In this document: piece after piece, positions 14,951 to 18,215 of the stretch | Layout: each line of letters starts with the position of its first letter | Position numbering within the stretch: the first letter of the stretch is position 1 | Notes under the pieces: model-generated | Seen by the model: only the letters and a program-made list of their open reading frames with translations | The model's database searches: none | What the model was told of the DNA's origin: nothing | DNA from: Castellaniella sp. UBA6218 | Lineage (GTDB): Bacteria; Pseudomonadota; Gammaproteobacteria; Burkholderiales; Burkholderiaceae_B | Direction: 5' to 3' | Assembly: GCA_002421865.1 (NCBI GenBank) | Contig: DISE01000014.1 | Coordinates: 1 to 18,215, forward strand | DNA length: 18,215 nucleotides | Made by a program: the position numbers and the translations under genes

Positions 14951-17900
14951 ATGGCGGGATTTTCCGCAAGACGAACGCTCAGCCTCTGGTTTCCCGGCCT
15001 CGCGGTGGCCCTGTTCGGACTCGGCCTGACATACGGACTGGCGCGACAGCAGCAGGATGCGGGGCAGGCGATCGCCCAGTTGCGGTTTTCCGAGGAAGTC
15101 CGCTCCTCCAGCGACGCGATCGCCCAGCGCATCGTGGCCTATTCGGAAGTCGTGGCCGGTCTGCGGGACCTGTTCATGGTGAACCCGGACCTGGACGACG
15201 CCCTGTTCGACCGCGTGGTGGCGCAGCACGACGTGCGCCAGAACTATCCCGAACTGGTCAATCTGTCCTTTGTGCGCCAGGTGTTCGCCGAAGACCTGTC
15301 CGCGTATGAATCGCGGCTGCGCGCGCGCATGCGGGTACCGGGCGCCGCGGCACCCGTCATCCACCCGCTCGTCGAGCGCCCCGATCACTATATCGTCGAG
15401 TATCTCTGGCCCAGGGAAGGCAACGGGGGGGTCTTGGGGCTGGACATCGCTTCCCAGCCCGCCAACCTGGCCTGCCTGCTGGTAGGGCGGGCAACGGGCC
15501 GTCCCGCCGCCTCGGCGCCTTTCTCGCTGCTCCAGGACAAGGAAGACGGCACCGCCTTCGTCCTGCGTTATCCCGTGTTCCATCGGGGCGAAGACGACCG
15601 TTTCATCGGCGCCGTGGCCGCCGTGGTGCGGGTTGCCGACATGTTGCAGGCCGTGCGCGTGTCCGGGTTTCTGCGCGGTCTGTCGCTGCGGCTGCAGGAT
15701 GTCGGTCCCGCGGGCGCGCCCGGCGTGCCGGCCACGCTGGGGGTCTCGGCGCTGCCGCCGGACGATTCCATGTCCGGCGAAATGCTTGAGGAAACCCGCC
15801 TGATGGATGTGATGGGCCGGACCTGGCGCCTGGTATTCACGCCCAGCCGCGCGCTGCTGTCCTCGACCGAGCGGATGATGCCCTGGTGGATCGGCGCCGC
15901 GGGTGTGATGCTGACCCTGCTGCTGGTGACGCTGACCTGCCTGCTGACCCGTCAGCGCACACGCGCCTACACGGAAGTCGCCTCCACCCACGAGGCCTTG
16001 CGCCGCAGCGAGGAACGTTTCCGCGCCGTCTTCAACCAGGCGGCAGTCGGCGTGTCCCTGACCGACGTCAAGACCGGCGCCCTGGTCCGCGTCAATCAGA
16101 AATACTGCGACATCCTGGGCTATGCGCGCGAAGAGCTGCTGCGGCTCGACTTCCAGCAGTTGACCCATCCCGATGATCTGGAGCGGGATCTTGAGCAGAT
16201 GCGGCGCGTCCAGGCCGGGGAAATCCGTGAATTCCGGCTCGAAAAGCGTGTCATGCGCAAGAGCGGCGAGTCGATCTGGGTGGACCTGACCGTCTCGCCC
16301 ATCTGGCAGCCGGGCGAAGCGCCCGATTATCACATCGCTGTCATCCAGGATGTCGACGAACGGCACCGGATGCAGGATGCGATGCGGGACCGGGAACGGC
16401 ACCTGCGCAGCATCCTCGATCACCTGCCGGTGGGTGTGTGTCTGGTGCGGCAAGATGAGCGCATCACGTTCCGCAACCAGCAGTTCGTGCGGATTTTCGG
16501 CTATACCGAGCAGGATGTCCCCGACGTGCGGACCTGGTGGACGAAAATCTGCCCTGATCCCGAAGTCCGCGAACGGGCGACCAGGCATTGGGCGCAGCGA
16601 TGCGATGCGGCCCGCCAGTCGGGCGAGGGCGTCATCGCGGCGGGCGAGTACCGGATCCTGTGCGGCGACGGCGTCCATCGGACAGTCGAGGTCGCCGGCG
16701 TGCTGCTGGGCGAAGACTATCTCCTGACCCTGGAAGACCTCACGTCGCGCCGGGCGGCCGAGGAGGAGATCAATTACCTGGCCTTCTACGATTCCCTGAC
16801 CGGGTTGCCCAACCGCCGTCTGCTGCTGGACCGTTTGCAGCAGACCATGGCGTCCACGGCGCGCCATCAGCGCTCTGGGGCGTTGCTGATGCTGGACCTG
16901 GATCATTTCAAGACCTTGAATGAAACCCGGGGCCATGAAAGTGGAGACCTGGTGCTGCGCCAGGTGGCCGAACGCCTGCGGACCTGTCTGGCCGATTCAC
17001 AGACCGCGGCCCGGCACGGAGACGATGAATTCGTGGTCGTCCTGGAGGATCTGGGCGCCTCGCCCGAGGAAGCCGCCGCACAGGCCGAGGAGATCGGCCA
17101 GCGCATCCTGGCCTTGCTGAGCGAGCCTTACCAGTTGGGGGCGGAACATTATCATGCGACGGTCAGCATGGGGGCGGCGGTGTTTTATGGCCTGGAACAG
17201 GGGGTGGACGAACACCTCAAGCGGGCCGATCTGGCCATGTACCAGGCCAAGGCGGCGGGCCGCAACACGCTGCGTTTCTACGATCCGTTGATGCAGGCCG
17301 CGGTGCATCGGCGCGCCACGCTGGAACTGGACATGCGCATCGGCCTGGAGCGGGGACAGTTCGAGCTCTTCTACCAGCCCCAGATGGACCGGGACCGCGT
17401 CATCGGCTGCGAGGCGCTGTTGCGCTGGCACCATCCCCGGGACGGATTCGTTTCGCCTGCCGCCTTCATCCCGCTGGCGGAGGAGACCGGCCTGATCCTG
17501 CCGCTGGGCGAGTGGGTTCTGAAGGCCGCATGCGAGCAATTGGCCCGCTGGGCCCAGGATTCCGCGTTCGCGCATCTGAGTCTGGCCGTCAATGTCAGTC
17601 CCCGCCAGTTCCACCAGCCCGCCTTCGTCGAGCAGACTCTGGCGGCCCTGGCGGGCGCCGGCGCGGACGCCAGCCGGCTCGAGCTCGAGCTGACCGAAGG
17701 TCTCTTGCTGCAGGACGTCGAGGACACGATCCGCAAGATGGTGCGGCTCAAGGGCTACGGCGTGGGTTTTTCCCTGGATGATTTCGGTACCGGCTACTCG
17801 TCGCTGGCCTACCTGAAGCGTCTGCCGCTGGACCAGCTGAAGATCGACCAGAGCTTCGTGCGCGATGTGCTGACCGACCCCAATGATGCGGCGATCGCGC

Positions 17901-18106
17901 GCACCATCGTCGCCCTGGGGATCAGCCTGGGGCTGCGCGTCATCGCCGAAGGGGTGGAAACCGAGGCTCAGCGCGCCTTCCTGGAGCGCCACCACTGCCA
18001 TGCGTGGCAAGGCTACTTGCTGAGCCGTCCGTTGCCGGTGGCCGAATTCGAGGCGCTGGTGCGGGAACGGACGGTGCAGGCGGGCGGCCCCGGCGTCCGG
18101 GCCTAG
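14951..18106 (+). CDS. CHASE-PAS-PAS-GGDEF-EAL cyclic-di-GMP signalling protein
   Basis: 1051 residues, a membrane-anchored c-di-GMP enzyme. Order: TM helix (about 10-30); periplasmic CHASE sensor (about 40-300, with YPELVNLSFV, GGVLGLDIAS and VLRYPVFH); second TM helix (about 311-333); PAS 1 with PAC (about 350-475); PAS 2 (about 483-600); GGDEF (about 606-780); EAL (about 790-1040). The GGDEF signature is GDDEF (690-694), with Asp at the second glycine, and the usual RxxD inhibitory site is absent (Ala and Gln at those places), so cyclase activity is doubtful. The EAL domain keeps EALLRW (821-826), N881, LELTEG, DDFGTGYS (943-950), K964 and EGVE (1000-1003), so phosphodiesterase activity is likely. 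ATG 14951 has GAGGAG 5 bases upstream. The frame is open further upstream to 14792 without a comparable start. Confidence 0.92.
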   Translation: MAGFSARRTLSLWFPGLAVALFGLGLTYGLARQQQDAGQAIAQLRFSEEVRSSSDAIAQRIVAYSEVVAGLRDLFMVNPDLDDALFDRVVAQHDVRQNYPELVNLSFVRQVFAEDLSAYESRLRARMRVPGAAAPVIHPLVERPDHYIVEYLWPREGNGGVLGLDIASQPANLACLLVGRATGRPAASAPFSLLQDKEDGTAFVLRYPVFHRGEDDRFIGAVAAVVRVADMLQAVRVSGFLRGLSLRLQDVGPAGAPGVPATLGVSALPPDDSMSGEMLEETRLMDVMGRTWRLVFTPSRALLSSTERMMPWWIGAAGVMLTLLLVTLTCLLTRQRTRAYTEVASTHEALRRSEERFRAVFNQAAVGVSLTDVKTGALVRVNQKYCDILGYAREELLRLDFQQLTHPDDLERDLEQMRRVQAGEIREFRLEKRVMRKSGESIWVDLTVSPIWQPGEAPDYHIAVIQDVDERHRMQDAMRDRERHLRSILDHLPVGVCLVRQDERITFRNQQFVRIFGYTEQDVPDVRTWWTKICPDPEVRERATRHWAQRCDAARQSGEGVIAAGEYRILCGDGVHRTVEVAGVLLGEDYLLTLEDLTSRRAAEEEINYLAFYDSLTGLPNRRLLLDRLQQTMASTARHQRSGALLMLDLDHFKTLNETRGHESGDLVLRQVAERLRTCLADSQTAARHGDDEFVVVLEDLGASPEEAAAQAEEIGQRILALLSEPYQLGAEHYHATVSMGAAVFYGLEQGVDEHLKRADLAMYQAKAAGRNTLRFYDPLMQAAVHRRATLELDMRIGLERGQFELFYQPQMDRDRVIGCEALLRWHHPRDGFVSPAAFIPLAEETGLILPLGEWVLKAACEQLARWAQDSAFAHLSLAVNVSPRQFHQPAFVEQTLAALAGAGADASRLELELTEGLLLQDVEDTIRKMVRLKGYGVGFSLDDFGTGYSSLAYLKRLPLDQLKIDQSFVRDVLTDPNDAAIARTIVALGISLGLRVIAEGVETEAQRAFLERHHCHAWQGYLLSRPLPVAEFEALVRERTVQAGGPGVRA

Positions 18107-18109
18107 CGT

Positions 18110-18130
18110 GCCGGCCTGCTTTCAGGCGGC
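18110..18130 (+). terminator. Hairpin after the GGDEF-EAL gene
   Basis: GCC-G-GCCTG (18110-18118) pairs with CAGGCGGC (18123-18130) around a CTTT loop, as an 8-bp stem with one bulged G, four bases after the stop codon. There is no T-run. The stronger hairpin at 18155-18183 probably acts as back-up. Confidence 0.4.
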
Positions 18131-18154
18131 GCGCAAGCCGCGCGCAAATGAAAA

Positions 18155-18183
18155 CAGGCCGGATTCCATGGGAATCCGGCCTG
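18155..18183. terminator. Bidirectional terminator between the GGDEF-EAL gene and a tRNA gene
   Basis: A perfect 13-bp stem (CAGGCCGGATTCC at 18155-18167, complementary arm at 18171-18183) has a 3-base loop. On the minus strand it is followed by TTTTCATTT, a good T-run for the tRNA transcript ending just upstream of it. On the plus strand it is followed by CGTTCTT, a weaker run. Confidence 0.8.
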
Positions 18184-18194
18184 CGTTCTTGAAC

Positions 18195-18215
18195 TGGTTG
18201 CGGGGACAGGATTTG
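18195..18215 (-). tRNA. 3' end of a tRNA gene, probably initiator tRNA-fMet (cut by window edge)
   Basis: Read on the minus strand the last 21 bases are CAAAT, CCTGT, CCCCGCA, A, CCA. These correspond to the end of a T-loop, a 5-base T-stem arm, a 7-base acceptor arm, the discriminator A and an encoded CCA. The acceptor arm ends in A72 before A73, as in bacterial initiator tRNAs whose 1-72 pair is open, and CCCCGCAACCA is identical to the end of E. coli tRNA-fMet. The anticodon lies outside the window, so identity is inferred. A hairpin with a T-run follows 11 bases downstream on the same strand. Confidence 0.75.

Noticed and set aside
14849..16936. 695-codon minus-strand frame opposite the GGDEF-EAL gene
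   Set aside because: Antisense shadow; the plus-strand protein has complete CHASE, PAS, GGDEF and EAL domains.

Overview
The window is high-GC DNA, densely coding on both strands. The gene content (a class I phaC-phaB-phaR block, a Bordetella-type ftrABCD ferrous-iron locus, and the bamD | rluD-pgeF-phaC order) points to a betaproteobacterium of the Burkholderiales, most likely Alcaligenaceae. This is inferred from recognised protein families; no database search was possible.

Left part (1-8050), mostly housekeeping: the N-terminal half of a second PHA-synthase homologue runs off the left edge (minus strand). Upstream of it, on the same strand, is tex, an S1-domain RNA-binding protein. tex is divergent from a DinG/YoaA-type iron-sulfur helicase. 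The helicase converges on bamD (beta-barrel assembly lipoprotein). bamD is divergent from rluD (23S rRNA pseudouridine synthase), and rluD overlaps pgeF (laccase-domain protein) by 20 bases.

Middle (8050-11140), polyester storage: a sigma70-like promoter precedes phaC, phaB and phaR, which make, supply precursor for, and regulate polyhydroxyalkanoate granules. The thiolase gene phaA is absent here. A perfect 10-bp hairpin follows phaR.

Right-middle (11180-14780), iron import: an extended -10 promoter overlapped by a Fur-box-like palindrome drives ftrA (periplasmic P19-type protein), ftrB (cupredoxin-like), ftrC (FTR1-type permease) and, after a gap, ftrD (membrane polyferredoxin). The 344-base ftrC-ftrD gap is not empty: its minus strand carries a frameshifted, internally deleted C-terminal relic of a zinc-type alcohol dehydrogenase. 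This is the least expected feature in the window.

Right end (14951-18215): a 1051-residue CHASE-PAS-PAS-GGDEF-EAL protein, whose GGDEF signature is degenerate and whose EAL domain looks intact, then a bidirectional hairpin terminator and the last 21 bases of a minus-strand tRNA gene, probably the initiator tRNA. I found no CRISPR array, insertion sequence, phage gene or clearly novel defence system.
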